A stretch of DNA of 64,000 bases from Pseudomonadota bacterium (GCA_023387735.1 JAEWHP010000044.1:62001-126000), one strand, 5' to 3'. Counted from the stretch's first letter, positions 7,747 through 16,562 are shown. The notes: generated from the sequence alone by a model not told the origin. Numbers and translations: made by a program.

Positions 7747-9456
7747 TCAAAGCCCCTTGATGAAACCGGCTTCGATCAGCAACCGGTTGAACCTGCGCGC
7801 TTCCGCGCCGTCCTTGCAAGCGTAAAACAGGCCCTTGCAGCGGAGCATGATCTTCTTCTGCTCCTCGAAGGACGGATCGAGCGGAATGCCGGCCGCCTCC
7901 TGGACCACGAGGGGCAAATACGGCGCGTCGATCGTATCCATCACCGCCGGGCTCTTCACCGGCTCGAAATTGATGGCATCGATGGCATAGTAGGTGGTGA
8001 AGTAGCGCCGATCGTAGGTGTCGAACTTGCGGGCGACCCTGGCTTCGTCGAGCCCGGGATCAAGCAGGTTCGACGAGAACTCCGGCTGATGGTCGCCGTA
8101 GCGAACGATCAGGAACGGCTGCGCCGGGAACTTCTTCTTCAGGGTGGCGATGAAGCCCGCATAATCGCTGGCGCTGATCGCCTGGCGGCGCAGATATTCG
8201 TCGACCACGGGAGCGTTGCCGGGGCTGCGCCAGGACGGCAGCAGTTCGGGGCGGAATTTCTTATCCCAGGGAAAGTGATTGGCGGCGAGATAGACGAAGG
8301 CGAACAGCGGCGTATTGGCCGGCTGTTCCGCGATCAGCCTGGCGGCCTTGTCGTAGAAGAAGGCGTCCGGCTCGATGCCCTTGGCGCCGAGATCGCGGGC
8401 GTCATAGAAGTGCTGGATGCCCGTGGTGGTCTGGAAGCCGCGCGCGCTCATGAAGGCGCCGTAGGCGGGATAGAGCGAGAGGGTGCTGTAGCCGCAGCGG
8501 CGCAGCGCCAGCGGCAACCCCCGCTCGACCCGCCCCGACGCGATGCGGGTGACGAAATAGGAGAAGCGGCCGAACGAGCGCGACGACAGTCCGGTCAGCA
8601 CGTTGTATTCGGCCATCCAGCTGGCGCCGCCGCTGCTCTCGGCCAGGAACGTACGCTGCCTGCCGTCGAACGACTTGAAGTGGCTGCCATAGCCAGCAGG
8701 CACCTTGACGCCAGCGGCCTGACGGATGTCGAAGCTCGACTCGTCATGGATCATGATGATGTGCGGGCGGCGGCCGGCGACGTGGCAGGAATCTTCCAGC
8801 GGCACCTTCAGCCGTTCGGCGAGATCAGCCTCGGATTCCATGAAGCCGTAATTGACGAAGTCGGAAACCGCGGTGACACCGGAACGCGCGAATTTCGAGA
8901 GATAGCCGTCGTCGTAATAGCCGCGCCAGGCTTCGACCGGCCAGACCATGGCCTGCCCGCTCAATACGGCAAGACACGCCAGCAGCCCGGCAGATGCCGG
9001 CAGCCGGCGGATGCGGAACGGGTCGAGCCACCACAGCGCATACATCAGGGGAATGGTGACCAGGGCGGCCACGACCACCGACCAGCGCAGATCAGGAAAG
9101 ATCGTGAACAGAAAGGCCGCACTGTCGCTGTCGATCACCATGACGTCGACGAAGTTCGCGGTCATCTGCACCACGTCGTGCTTCAGCCGCGACAGCAGCA
9201 CCAGCACCACGACCAGCGTCAGCGACAGCGCGCCCGACAGCGCCGGACGCCTCAGCAGCGCGATGAAGACGAAGTTCAGGATACCCCATGCGAGCACGAA
9301 GCCGAGGCGCGAGCCGAAATCGGTTTCGGTCTGCACCATGATCATCAGCGCCGCCATGTGCGGTGCAGCAACGGCTGAAAGGCGCCAGAAGCCGATCGCG
9401 GCAAGGCCGGCGGCAAGGGCGGTAGCGGACGGGCCTGGATTTGGCGCGGGCGCCAT
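7747..9456 (-). CDS. Membrane sulfatase-like transferase, paralogue 1
   Basis: First gene of a two-gene operon of duplicated transferases. N-terminal membrane helices are followed by HIIMIHDESSFD, GGASWMAEY, LAANHFPW and RYGDHQP. The residue in the nucleophile column is Ser (GGAS), whereas its partner has Thr (GGPT). I prefer the ATG at 9456 (569 aa) because the first hydrophobic helix follows directly; an upstream ATG at 9549 would add 31 residues with no membrane character. No clear ribosome binding site decides between them. Likely works in the envelope on the same class of polymer as its neighbour. Confidence 0.82.
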   Translation of the reverse strand: MAPAPNPGPSATALAAGLAAIGFWRLSAVAAPHMAALMIMVQTETDFGSRLGFVLAWGILNFVFIALLRRPALSGALSLTLVVVLVLLSRLKHDVVQMTANFVDVMVIDSDSAAFLFTIFPDLRWSVVVAALVTIPLMYALWWLDPFRIRRLPASAGLLACLAVLSGQAMVWPVEAWRGYYDDGYLSKFARSGVTAVSDFVNYGFMESEADLAERLKVPLEDSCHVAGRRPHIIMIHDESSFDIRQAAGVKVPAGYGSHFKSFDGRQRTFLAESSGGASWMAEYNVLTGLSSRSFGRFSYFVTRIASGRVERGLPLALRRCGYSTLSLYPAYGAFMSARGFQTTTGIQHFYDARDLGAKGIEPDAFFYDKAARLIAEQPANTPLFAFVYLAANHFPWDKKFRPELLPSWRSPGNAPVVDEYLRRQAISASDYAGFIATLKKKFPAQPFLIVRYGDHQPEFSSNLLDPGLDEARVARKFDTYDRRYFTTYYAIDAINFEPVKSPAVMDTIDAPYLPLVVQEAAGIPLDPSFEEQKKIMLRCKGLFYACKDGAEARRFNRLLIEAGFIKGL

Positions 9457-9625
9457 CGGGTACACGCAACATGACCCGGCGCAATGCAAAAGCCTTGGCT
9501 GGCGAGGACCAGGAGACGCACGACCCAGCCGGAACCTGTGCCGCGTCATAAAAACGTAGTGGAATCGTCATGAACGCGCAATGAATTTGCCGGTTCGGGG
9601 GCGCGGCGCGCGGTTAATCCTGCTC

Positions 9626-9728
9626 CGTCATTCCGGGGCGTGCGAAAGCATCGAACTACGGTGCGCAATTGCGTACCTGAGAATCTCGAGATTCCGGGTC
9701 TGGTCCTTCGGACCATCCCGGAATGACG
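9626..9728. repeat. Intergenic inverted repeat, family C
   Basis: The element begins CGTCATTCCGGG and ends with its exact reverse complement CCCGGAATGACG, 103 bases in all. Inside are smaller inverted repeats (GCGCAATTGCG, ATCTCGAGAT, GGTCCTTCGGACC). It lies between the start of the sulfatase operon and the end of the TetR gene and is typical of rhizobial extragenic palindromes. Confidence 0.8.
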
Positions 9729-9731
9729 CCG

Positions 9732-10415
9732 TCACTTCCTGGCGATCCCCTCGATAAACAGATCGAGGATCGCTTCGGCGGTCCGCCCAGCCTCGGCGGC
9801 GCCTACCCCCCAGCGCGGAAAATGGCCGTCGATGTTCATGCGGGCAAAGCCGTAGACCAGCGCTCGGCCGGCGATCTGCACCTGCTTGAGGTCGACGGAA
9901 CGGAGCTGGCCGGCCGCAAACGCGTCGGCGAGCGTGCGTTCGGTCAGTTCGATCAACTCGGCATTGTCGCGGGAGACGCCGGCCGCCTTGTCGTGGTCGA
10001 AGAACCGGCGGCTGGAGATGATCTCGAAATGGGTCGGGTTGCGCATCGCCCAGCGCAAGTACGCCAGCCCCAGGCTGCGAAAGCGCGCCAGCGGATCGCC
10101 GGCGGGCGCTCCGGCCAGCGCGGCCTCGATCTCCCGCCGAAACCGCCGCTGCGCTTCCTCCGCCACCGCCTGCATCAGCGCATCGCGGCTCGGGAAATGC
10201 CGAAACGGTGCGCCCGGCGAGACGCCGGCGCGGCGAGCCGCCTCGCGGACGCTGACCGCATCGGGCCCGCCCTCGCCGACCAGCTGCAGCGCGGCATCGA
10301 TCAGGACCCGCCTGAGATCGCCGTGGTGATAGGGCTTTGGCGCAGCCGCGCGGGCCGCCCGGCGGCGCGGCTTGGCGGTGGATTTCGCGGCTGGCGATTT
10401 GGCGGCTGGACGCAT
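9732..10415 (-). CDS. TetR/AcrR family transcriptional regulator
   Basis: A 227-aa repressor counted from the ATG at 10415; an ATG at 10433 adds six residues. A Lys/Arg/Ala-rich tail of about 30 residues precedes the helix-turn-helix, VSVREAARRAGVSPGAPFRHFPSRDALMQAVA, which is the DNA-binding part. A C-terminal WHG-like ligand domain (FARMNIDGHFPRWG) follows. It is divergent from the membrane protein gene at 10543, and two near-identical 17-base palindromes lie between them, so autoregulation and control of that neighbour are likely. Confidence 0.9.
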   Translation of the reverse strand: MRPAAKSPAAKSTAKPRRRAARAAAPKPYHHGDLRRVLIDAALQLVGEGGPDAVSVREAARRAGVSPGAPFRHFPSRDALMQAVAEEAQRRFRREIEAALAGAPAGDPLARFRSLGLAYLRWAMRNPTHFEIISSRRFFDHDKAAGVSRDNAELIELTERTLADAFAAGQLRSVDLKQVQIAGRALVYGFARMNIDGHFPRWGVGAAEAGRTAEAILDLFIEGIARK

Positions 10416-10444
10416 TCCCTCTCCTAGCATCACCCGCTTGTGAA

Positions 10445-10461
10445 TGTAAGCACCGATTACA
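10445..10461. promoter_or_regulatory. Putative TetR operator, half-site pair 1
   Basis: The 17-mer TGTAAGCACCGATTACA has TGTAA/TTACA arms around a seven-base centre. The same arms and the GATTACA end recur 27 bases further on. It is 30 bases upstream of the TetR start codon. Confidence 0.65.
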
Positions 10462-10488
10462 CTAGTTGACCGTCAGGAACTTCCGCTA

Positions 10489-10505
10489 TGTAACTAGTGA
10501 TTACA
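10489..10505. promoter_or_regulatory. Putative TetR operator, half-site pair 2
   Basis: TGTAACTAGTGATTACA matches the first site in its arms and in GATTACA. The two centres are 44 bases apart, about four helical turns, so two dimers would lie on the same face. It lies about 38 bases before the start of the membrane protein gene. Confidence 0.65.
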
Positions 10506-10542
10506 TCGTCCACGTCATCGCGAGCCAGATGGGGGATCTAAC

Positions 10543-11160
10543 ATGCCGACACGTCAAAACTGGTTCGAGGGCTGGCGGCTGTTCGCCCTGCTCTCGCTGA
10601 CACTCCTTGGCCTGAGCATCTGGATCGCCGGCATGCGGCAGTTCGAGGTCGACGGCGTGCGGATGGTGATCCGCTTCACGGCCCGGACCTCGCTATTGTT
10701 GTTCTGCCTCGCCTTCTCGGCAGCGGCGCTGGCGCGGCTATGGCCGAACGCCGGGACGCGGTGGCTGCGCCGCAACCGCCGCTATCTCGGCGTCAGCTTC
10801 GCCGCCTCCCACGCCATCCACTTGTTTGCCATCGCCTGCTTCGCCGTCATGGACCCCGCGGGCTACGCGGCCGCCACCTCGATCGCGTCCTACATTTTCG
10901 GCGGCATCGGCTACACCTTCATCGTCGCCATGACCGCCACCTCGTTCGACCGTACCACGGCGCTGCTCGGCGTACGCGCCTGGCGCATCCTCCATCTCAC
11001 GGGCGGCTACTACCTGCTGTTTCAATTCATGGTGTCGTTCGGCAAACGAATTCCCGATATGCCGCTCTACGCGCTGTTCCTGATCCCGCTGATTGCGGTG
11101 TTTACGCTGCGCATGATCGCGATGGCGCCGCGCGCGCGATCTACCGCGCAGGCGGGGTAA
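10543..11160 (+). CDS. Ferric-reductase-like transmembrane protein
   Basis: 205 aa, about six hydrophobic segments. It resembles the ferric reductase-like/MsrQ (YedZ) membrane domain: the candidate heme ligands are in ASHAIHLFAIA (helix 3) and RILHLTGGYYLL (helix 5). Such proteins pass electrons across the inner membrane to periplasmic acceptors. No MsrP partner is present nearby, so the electron acceptor is unknown. A GGGGGA sequence lies about nine bases before the ATG. Control by the divergent TetR protein is inferred from the twin operators. Confidence 0.75.
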   Translation: MPTRQNWFEGWRLFALLSLTLLGLSIWIAGMRQFEVDGVRMVIRFTARTSLLLFCLAFSAAALARLWPNAGTRWLRRNRRYLGVSFAASHAIHLFAIACFAVMDPAGYAAATSIASYIFGGIGYTFIVAMTATSFDRTTALLGVRAWRILHLTGGYYLLFQFMVSFGKRIPDMPLYALFLIPLIAVFTLRMIAMAPRARSTAQAG

Positions 11161-11343
11161 CGGGGGACTGTATCTTCGGAGATCAGGTTGGCGGCCGCGG
11201 CAAAAATGCTCGTCGCGACGGACCTGCGAGTACGCGAGATCGCCCTGCTGTGCGGCTATCCGATCGCATCGCATTTCACGACCGTCTTTTCCGCGAGATA
11301 CGGCACTCCTCCCCTGGAGTTCAGGACCTCAAGGGCCGCGACA
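11161..11343 (+). pseudogene. Remnant of an AraC-family regulator (C-terminal HTH only)
   Basis: Directly after the previous stop, one frame reads IRLAAAAKMLVATDLRVREIA, then LLCGYPIASHFTTVFSARYGTPPLEFR, which matches the second helix-turn-helix of AraC/XylS proteins (ADL.V.EIA..CGF..SHF...F...G..P..FR). There is no ligand-binding half and no credible start, and the match ends near 11343 where the frame runs into unrelated sequence. I read it as a decayed gene. Confidence 0.6.
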
Positions 11344-11376
11344 CATCCACCGGCGGCGGCTGCCGGTCGTGGTCAT

Positions 11377-11652
11377 CTATTTCGGAAGGCATTCCACGTT
11401 GTAGGCGATGATGATCTGCGCCGGATCGCCCTTGCCCACTCTCTTCAAGTCTTCCAGTCCGCTCCGCAGCTTGGCTCCCGCGTCTTTCAGGCTGCCTTCG
11501 AGTGTGGCTTTCGCTGCCTTGCACCGTTCTTCATTCGTAAACTCCTGAAACACGACGCTCGGGCGAAGCCTCCACTCTTCCCTGTCGTTCGTTGCGACAG
11601 GGCTGATCGAGTAGGAAAAGACGTACATCAGAACCCACATCGGATGCTCCAC
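11377..11652 (-). CDS. Hypothetical small protein
   Basis: 91 aa; family not recognised. The first 20 residues (MWVLMYVFSYSIS) are hydrophobic and could be a signal or anchor. The rest is charged with two Cys (ERCKAAK, NVECLPK). The C-terminal half is predicted helical by composition (ATLEGSLKDAGAKLRSGLEDLKR). It lies between the AraC remnant and the SDR gene. Coding status is moderate: no strong ribosome site was seen. Confidence 0.45.
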   Translation of the reverse strand: MEHPMWVLMYVFSYSISPVATNDREEWRLRPSVVFQEFTNEERCKAAKATLEGSLKDAGAKLRSGLEDLKRVGKGDPAQIIIAYNVECLPK

Positions 11653-11776
11653 TTCACGGGCGACAGCATTTCGCGCGTACAGGAAGGGTCTGGCGTTCCG
11701 TTGATTTACATCAACCTCCCAAGCCGGCTGACCTCCGAGCGATCGCAGACGTCGCTGACGAGCAGGGCCTTCATGC

Positions 11777-12628
11777 TCATGCTCGCGCCATCAGGCCAAG
11801 ACGCCTGGCGATGATCCTGTCCAGGGTGCGTTTGGGCAGCACGGCCGCCATCGCCAGCTGCACCGGATCGGGCGTCAGCGTGTAGCGCACCCTGGGGCTC
11901 GACAGAGTTAGCGCCTCGAATACTTTCGCGGCGATGGCCTCGGCCGGCAGTCCGGTGGAGCTGAGCTGCTGCATGAACGCGCGGATCCGTTCTAGCGCCG
12001 GAAAGTACGGCGAGCTCTTGTAGGCGGAAATGTCGACCTGCTCGGCCTTGTCCCAGATCGGGGTCTTCACCGCGCCCGGCGCCACCACGATGACGTCGAT
12101 CCCGAACAGCATCAGTTCGCGGCGCAGGCTCTCGGAAAGCCCTTCGATCGCATGCTTAGACGCCGCATAGGCCGAGATCAGCGGATTGCCGTGCTTGCCG
12201 GAGACCGAGGAGATCATCACGATCCGCCCCTTCGACCCGCTTAGGGCCGGATCGGCGCCGAGCAGCGGGCCGAACGCCTGGGTGGCGATAATGGGCCCGA
12301 TGAAATTGACCTCCATCTGACGGCGGAATTCGTCGGCGGCGAGTTCGAGCACCGGGCCTGCGACGGCAATGCCCGCATTGTTGACGAGACCCGCGAGCGT
12401 CTCGCCGCCCAGCGCGGCGCGCACCTCGCCGGCCGCCGCCCGCACCGCGGCCTCATCGGTGACGTCGAACATCAGCGGCGTGAAGTTGGCGCCGAACTCG
12501 CGCTTCAGGCGGTCGGCGTCGGCCTGCTTGCGAACACTGCCGAAGACGCGAAAGCCGCGGTCGAGCAGCAGCTTGGCACAGGCCCAGCCGATGCCGGTGG
12601 ACGCGCCGGTGATGACGACAGATCTCAT
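11777..12628 (-). CDS. Short-chain dehydrogenase/reductase (SDR)
   Basis: 283 aa from the ATG at 12628, where MRSVVITGASTGIGWACAKLL begins; the longer frame upstream lacks family character. The Rossmann motif TGASTGIG, NNAG (LVNNAGIAVAG), the catalytic Ser in MISSVSG and YAASKHAIEG (Tyr/Lys) are all present, so it should be an active NAD(P)-dependent oxidoreductase of the classical type. Substrate unknown. It is divergent from the DUF2336 gene. Confidence 0.88.
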   Translation of the reverse strand: MRSVVITGASTGIGWACAKLLLDRGFRVFGSVRKQADADRLKREFGANFTPLMFDVTDEAAVRAAAGEVRAALGGETLAGLVNNAGIAVAGPVLELAADEFRRQMEVNFIGPIIATQAFGPLLGADPALSGSKGRIVMISSVSGKHGNPLISAYAASKHAIEGLSESLRRELMLFGIDVIVVAPGAVKTPIWDKAEQVDISAYKSSPYFPALERIRAFMQQLSSTGLPAEAIAAKVFEALTLSSPRVRYTLTPDPVQLAMAAVLPKRTLDRIIARRLGLMARA

Positions 12629-13097
12629 GTGGGTACGGGCTCTTGTGAGGGGTTTAATGGAGTTCGTCGTGAAGGAATTCTTAAGCGCCCGCCTCGCGGA
12701 TTTGCCCGGCGGGAGCCAGTCAGGCCTGACCAATCCTCGCCGGACCGCTTCCCATTCGAGTTTCCCTGGCAACCATTTGGAGAGGATAGCAGGTGCACCG
12801 ACATGCCAAAAGCTACGCAGAAGTCCCCGTTCCGGTTCAAGAGTTGCCATTTTTTGGCAGTTTGCCGCGTCGCGGCGCGCGACAGCCGCAACGAAATGCG
12901 GGGGGCTCGCGCCATCCGTTCCGGGGCGAGCTTTATCGGCGGCATGTCGCGCGATGAAGGCGGCACGACCTCAATTGTTGTCGCCGACACTTTCTGCAGC
13001 TCCAGGTAGTGACGCCTGCCTTAACCCGGACGTAACAGTGGACCCGCCATTGTCCGGACCGAACCCTTGGAAGCAACACAACAACAGGCTGCCTACC
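12629..13097. other. Divergent intergenic region
   Basis: 469 bases between the SDR and DUF2336 genes. Frames through it are shadow extensions of the flanking genes. A small inverted repeat TGCCA-ttttt-TGGCA is at 12845-12859, a possible regulator site. Nothing else stands out. Confidence 0.45.
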
Positions 13098-14207
13098 GTG
13101 CAACAGCCGGCTCATTCGATCATCGCCGAACTCGAGGACGCCGTCCGCGGCGGTTCGCCCGCCCGGCGGGTGGACACCCTTCGTCAGGTCACCGATCTCT
13201 TTCTCAATGACGGCGACCGCCTCAGCGACGACCAGGTCCAGGTCTTCGACGACGTGCTCTGCCTCCTGATCGCGCGCGTGGAAACGCGGGCCAAGGCCGA
13301 GCTCTCGAAGCGGCTGGCACCGCTCGACTACGCACCGTTCGAAGTCATCCAGCATCTGGCCTGGGACGACGAGATCGAGGTCGCCGGCAGCGTGCTCGCC
13401 AATTCCAGCCGGCTGGGCACCGAGGTGCTGGTGGAGATCGCCAGCAGCAAGGGGCAGGATCATCTGCTTGCCATTTCCGGCCGCGCCCAGCTTCCCGCCG
13501 CGGTCACCGACGTCATCGTCGATCGCGGCGAAGGCAAGGTGATCCGCAGGCTGGCCAACAATGCCGGCGCGCAGTTCTCCGACCAGGGCTTTTCCTCCAT
13601 CGTCGCCCGCGCCGACGCGGACGACGAGCTGGTTGAAATCCTCGGCCTTCGCGCCGATTTTCCGCCAAAGCTGCTGCCCGACCTGCTGCGCCGGGCCAAG
13701 GAAGCCGTTCGCCACCGCCTGCTGGCGATCGCGCCGCCGGCGGTCCAGGAGGAGATCCGGCAGGTGCTGAACGAGATCGCCCGCGAAGCCCAGCCGCCGA
13801 CGCGCAATTTCGGCGTCGCCGAGGAGCTCGTGAAGCTGATGAAGGAGCTCAGCGAGCTGGACGACGCCGCCGTCTACAATTTTGCCGAGTCGAAGAAGTT
13901 CGACGAGGTCACGGTCGCGCTTGCGGTTCTCAATGACATGCCGGTCGAAATGACCGCGAAGCTGATGGAAGGGCCTCGCGCCGACCTGATCCTGATTCCC
14001 TGCCGGTCGGCCCGGCTGAACTGGCCGACGGTCGAGTCGATCCTGCGCAACCGGCCGGCATTCGGCCCGGTCGACGCGAAGACGATGGAGCTTGCAGAGC
14101 GCGACTACAAGAAACTGTCGATGGAGACCGCGCAGCGGACCGTTCGATTCTGGCAGCTCCACAACAGGATCGAGAAAGAGCCGGTGCGCCCGGGCAACCT
14201 GCAATAG
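13098..14207 (+). CDS. DUF2336 domain protein
   Basis: 369 aa starting at GTG 13098 (VQQPAHSIIAELEDAV); the upstream open frame is not protein-like. The body is a run of helical repeats of the DUF2336 family (HEAT-like), e.g. IIAELEDAVRGGSPARRVDTLRQVTDLFL and FEVIQHLAWDDEIEVAGSVLANS, ending near FWQLHNRIEKE. DUF2336 proteins are common and multi-copy in Bradyrhizobium and are thought to be cytoplasmic adaptors; no enzymatic motif is visible. A strong terminator follows. Confidence 0.85.
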   Translation: MQQPAHSIIAELEDAVRGGSPARRVDTLRQVTDLFLNDGDRLSDDQVQVFDDVLCLLIARVETRAKAELSKRLAPLDYAPFEVIQHLAWDDEIEVAGSVLANSSRLGTEVLVEIASSKGQDHLLAISGRAQLPAAVTDVIVDRGEGKVIRRLANNAGAQFSDQGFSSIVARADADDELVEILGLRADFPPKLLPDLLRRAKEAVRHRLLAIAPPAVQEEIRQVLNEIAREAQPPTRNFGVAEELVKLMKELSELDDAAVYNFAESKKFDEVTVALAVLNDMPVEMTAKLMEGPRADLILIPCRSARLNWPTVESILRNRPAFGPVDAKTMELAERDYKKLSMETAQRTVRFWQLHNRIEKEPVRPGNLQ

Positions 14208-14260
14208 CGGGCCTGGCACGCGCCGCGAACGGCGTACGTCCAATAGACCAACACCATACA

Positions 14261-14294
14261 AGAGCTGCTGGCGACGCGTCAGCAGCTCTTTCTG
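14261..14294 (+). terminator. Rho-independent terminator after the DUF2336 gene
   Basis: A perfect ten-base stem AGAGCTGCTG / CAGCAGCTCT around a nine-base loop, followed by TTCTGTT. It lies 54 bases after the stop. Confidence 0.8.
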
Positions 14295-14415
14295 TTCGCG
14301 TCGTATGGGACCGCATCAGGGTGGATCAGGAAGTCGCGCTTAGACTCTGATAGCGCAGACATTTTTGCCGCTGACGTATCGCGTGATCTGCAACAAGCGC
14401 TTGGCAAAACCTCGA

Positions 14416-14450
14416 AAGAAAAAAGGCGAGACCGCATCTGCGATCTCGCC
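14416..14450 (-). terminator. Terminator downstream of ilvC
   Basis: On the minus strand GGCGAGA pairs with TCTCGCC and is followed directly by TTTTTTCTTT. It is about 210 bases past the ilvC stop, with a palindromic repeat in between. Confidence 0.7.
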
Positions 14451-14507
14451 CGGACAATGTCGATCAGTGGCCAGAGACTTGGTGCTGCGGCCAGCCAACT
14501 TTCGTAT

Positions 14508-14647
14508 CCTCATGGTGAGGAGGCGCCACCGGGTCCGCGCGTAGCGCGGCCCGATGACAGGCTCCGCGCCGTCTCGAACCAGGTAGCCCTGCTGGTGCCG
14601 TTCATCCTTCGAGACGCCGCTACGCGGCTCCTCAGGATGAGGTCTGA
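14508..14647. repeat. Palindromic intergenic repeat, family A, copy 2 (long form)
   Basis: Same ends as the copy at 5820 (CCTCATGGTGAGGAG ... CTCCTCAGGATGAGG) but with about 38 extra bases inserted after GGAGGCGC, including CCGCGCGTAGCGCGG, itself a hairpin. It fills the space between the ilvC stop and its terminator. Confidence 0.8.
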
Positions 14648-14661
14648 CAACAGACCCCGCC

Positions 14662-15681
14662 TCAGTTCTTGGTCTTGTCGACCAGCGCGCCCTTCTTGAT
14701 CCACGGCATCATGTCGCGGAGTTTCGCGCCGACTTCCTCGATCGGGTGCTCGGCGAGCTTGGCGCGGGTGGCCTTGAACGAGGTCTGGTTGACCTTGTTC
14801 TCCAGCATCCAGTCGCGGGCGAACTTGCCGCCCTGGATGTCGGCCAGGACGCGCTTCATCTCGGCCTTGGTCTCGGCGGTGACGATGCGCGGGCCGGTGA
14901 CGTATTCGCCGTACTCGGCAGTGTTGGAGATCGAGTAGTTCATGTTGGCGATGCCGCCTTCATAGATCAGGTCGACGATCAGCTTTACCTCGTGCAGGCA
15001 CTCGAAATAGGCCATCTCCGGCGCATATCCGGCTTCGACCAGCGTCTCGTAGCCGCCCTTGATCAGTTCGACCAGGCCGCCGCAGAGCACCACCTGCTCG
15101 CCGAACAGGTCGGTCTCGCACTCTTCCTTGAAGGTGGTTTCGATGATGCCGGCGCGGCCGCCGCCGATCGCCGAGGCATAGGACAGGCCGAGGTCATGGG
15201 CGTTGCCCGAGATGTCCTTGGCAATCGCGATCAGGCAGGGCACGCCGCCGCCGCGCTGATATTCCGAGCGCACGGTGTGGCCGGGGCCCTTCGGCGCAAT
15301 CATCAGCACGTCGAGATCGGCGCGCGGGTCGAGCAGGTTGAAGTGGACGTTGAGACCGTGCGCGAACACCAGCGCCGCACCCTTCTTCATGTTGTCATGC
15401 AGGTGCTCGCGGTAGATGTCGCCCTGCAGTTCGTCCGGGGTCAGCATCATGACGAGATCGGCCCATTTGGCGGCTTCGGCGACTTCCATCACCTTGAAGC
15501 CGGCGGCTTCCGCCTTCTTGGCCGAGGCCGAGCCCTTGCGGAGCGCAATCGCAACTTCCTTGACGCCGGAATCCTTCAGGTTCAGCGCATGGGCATGGCC
15601 CTGGCTGCCGTAGCCAACAATGACCACCTTCTTGCCCTTGATCAGGTTCAGGTCGGCATCACGATCGTAATAAACACGCAT
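14662..15681 (-). CDS. ilvC: Ketol-acid reductoisomerase
   Basis: 339 aa, the usual length of class I KARI. It converts acetolactate/acetohydroxybutyrate to the dihydroxy acids in valine, leucine and isoleucine synthesis using NADPH and Mg. GYGSQGHAHALNLKDSG (residues 25-41) is the dinucleotide site; KGPGHTVR and the later EEC.TDLFGEQ and ECLHEVKLIVDL carry the Mg-binding acidic residues. It is the last ilv gene of the group on this strand; 148 bases separate it from the LysE gene, so it may have its own promoter. Confidence 0.97.
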   Translation of the reverse strand: MRVYYDRDADLNLIKGKKVVIVGYGSQGHAHALNLKDSGVKEVAIALRKGSASAKKAEAAGFKVMEVAEAAKWADLVMMLTPDELQGDIYREHLHDNMKKGAALVFAHGLNVHFNLLDPRADLDVLMIAPKGPGHTVRSEYQRGGGVPCLIAIAKDISGNAHDLGLSYASAIGGGRAGIIETTFKEECETDLFGEQVVLCGGLVELIKGGYETLVEAGYAPEMAYFECLHEVKLIVDLIYEGGIANMNYSISNTAEYGEYVTGPRIVTAETKAEMKRVLADIQGGKFARDWMLENKVNQTSFKATRAKLAEHPIEEVGAKLRDMMPWIKKGALVDKTKN

Positions 15682-15829
15682 GGTCGTTTCCTCGATGGAT
15701 GGCCAAAATCGGCCGGTTAATCAGGCGTTTGGGTGAATAGTGGACCGCCGGTTGCCCGCAAATTTCCGGCGTTGTCTAGAGCATTTTCCGCGTCAAAGGA
15801 AACCCGTTTATGCATGGCGCGATGCCGCA

Positions 15830-16435
15830 TCATGCGTCCATGAAGACCGGATAGAGCGAAGCCAGCAGCAGCACCGCCATGACGATGTTGAAGGCCCGGA
15901 CCGCCCGCCGGGAGGTCAGGACCGGCCGCAGCGCCGACCCGAACAGGGCCCAGGCCGTGCAGGACAGGACCCCCAAAAACAGGCTCAGCGCCACCTGGAT
16001 CGCGATATTCCACGGATAGGCGGCGATCGCGGCATAGGCGGTGATGGTGCCGATCACCATGACCCAGCCCTTGGCGTTCACCCACTGGAACATGGCCGCG
16101 CCCCAGAACGTCATCGGGTGGCCGCCGCGGTCATCGGCCTCCGCCGAAGGCGGCTCCGACAGCGCGATATGGACCGCCAGGTAGATCAGGTAGGCCGCTC
16201 CGATATATTTCAGGATGGTCTGCAGCACCGGATAGGCGATGAAGATGGTGCCGAGCCCGAGGCCGACCGCGCCGACCATGAAGGCAAAGCCGACCGTGAT
16301 GCCCATGATGTGCGGGATGGTCGGGCGGAAGCCGAAGGTAAGCCCCGACGACAGCAGCATGATGTTGTTCGGCCCCGGCGTGAAGAACATCACGGTGGCG
16401 AACATGATGAAGGCGATCAGGACCGAATGCGACAT
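15830..16435 (-). CDS. LysE/RhtB family amino-acid exporter
   Basis: 201 aa, six hydrophobic helices. The family motif FFTPGPNNIML lies at residues 17-27 and GFAFMV/FLGVLSCTAWALFG complete the pattern. It sits between ilvH/methyltransferase and ilvC on the same strand, so export of branched-chain amino acids or a related product is a reasonable inference, but the sequence does not show substrate. Confidence 0.85.
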   Translation of the reverse strand: MSHSVLIAFIMFATVMFFTPGPNNIMLLSSGLTFGFRPTIPHIMGITVGFAFMVGAVGLGLGTIFIAYPVLQTILKYIGAAYLIYLAVHIALSEPPSAEADDRGGHPMTFWGAAMFQWVNAKGWVMVIGTITAYAAIAAYPWNIAIQVALSLFLGVLSCTAWALFGSALRPVLTSRRAVRAFNIVMAVLLLASLYPVFMDA

Positions 16436-16562
16436 GCAGGCCTCACGCGACCTTTGGCAGGACTTTTTCTCTGAGAGCTGAGGACGTTTCGACAGCGCCG
16501 CGGGACAATCCCGCAGGTTTCATTTTGTAGCCCTGTAGGTTCTTCGCTCTGCTGGTTTTTCG

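Noticed and set aside
7660..9378. 572-codon plus-strand frame
   Set aside because: Antisense to the sulfatase gene, whose catalytic motifs and homology to its neighbour prove the minus-strand reading.
12845..12859. TGCCA-ttttt-TGGCA as a terminator
   Set aside because: Only five pairs and in a divergent promoter region; at most a weak regulator site.
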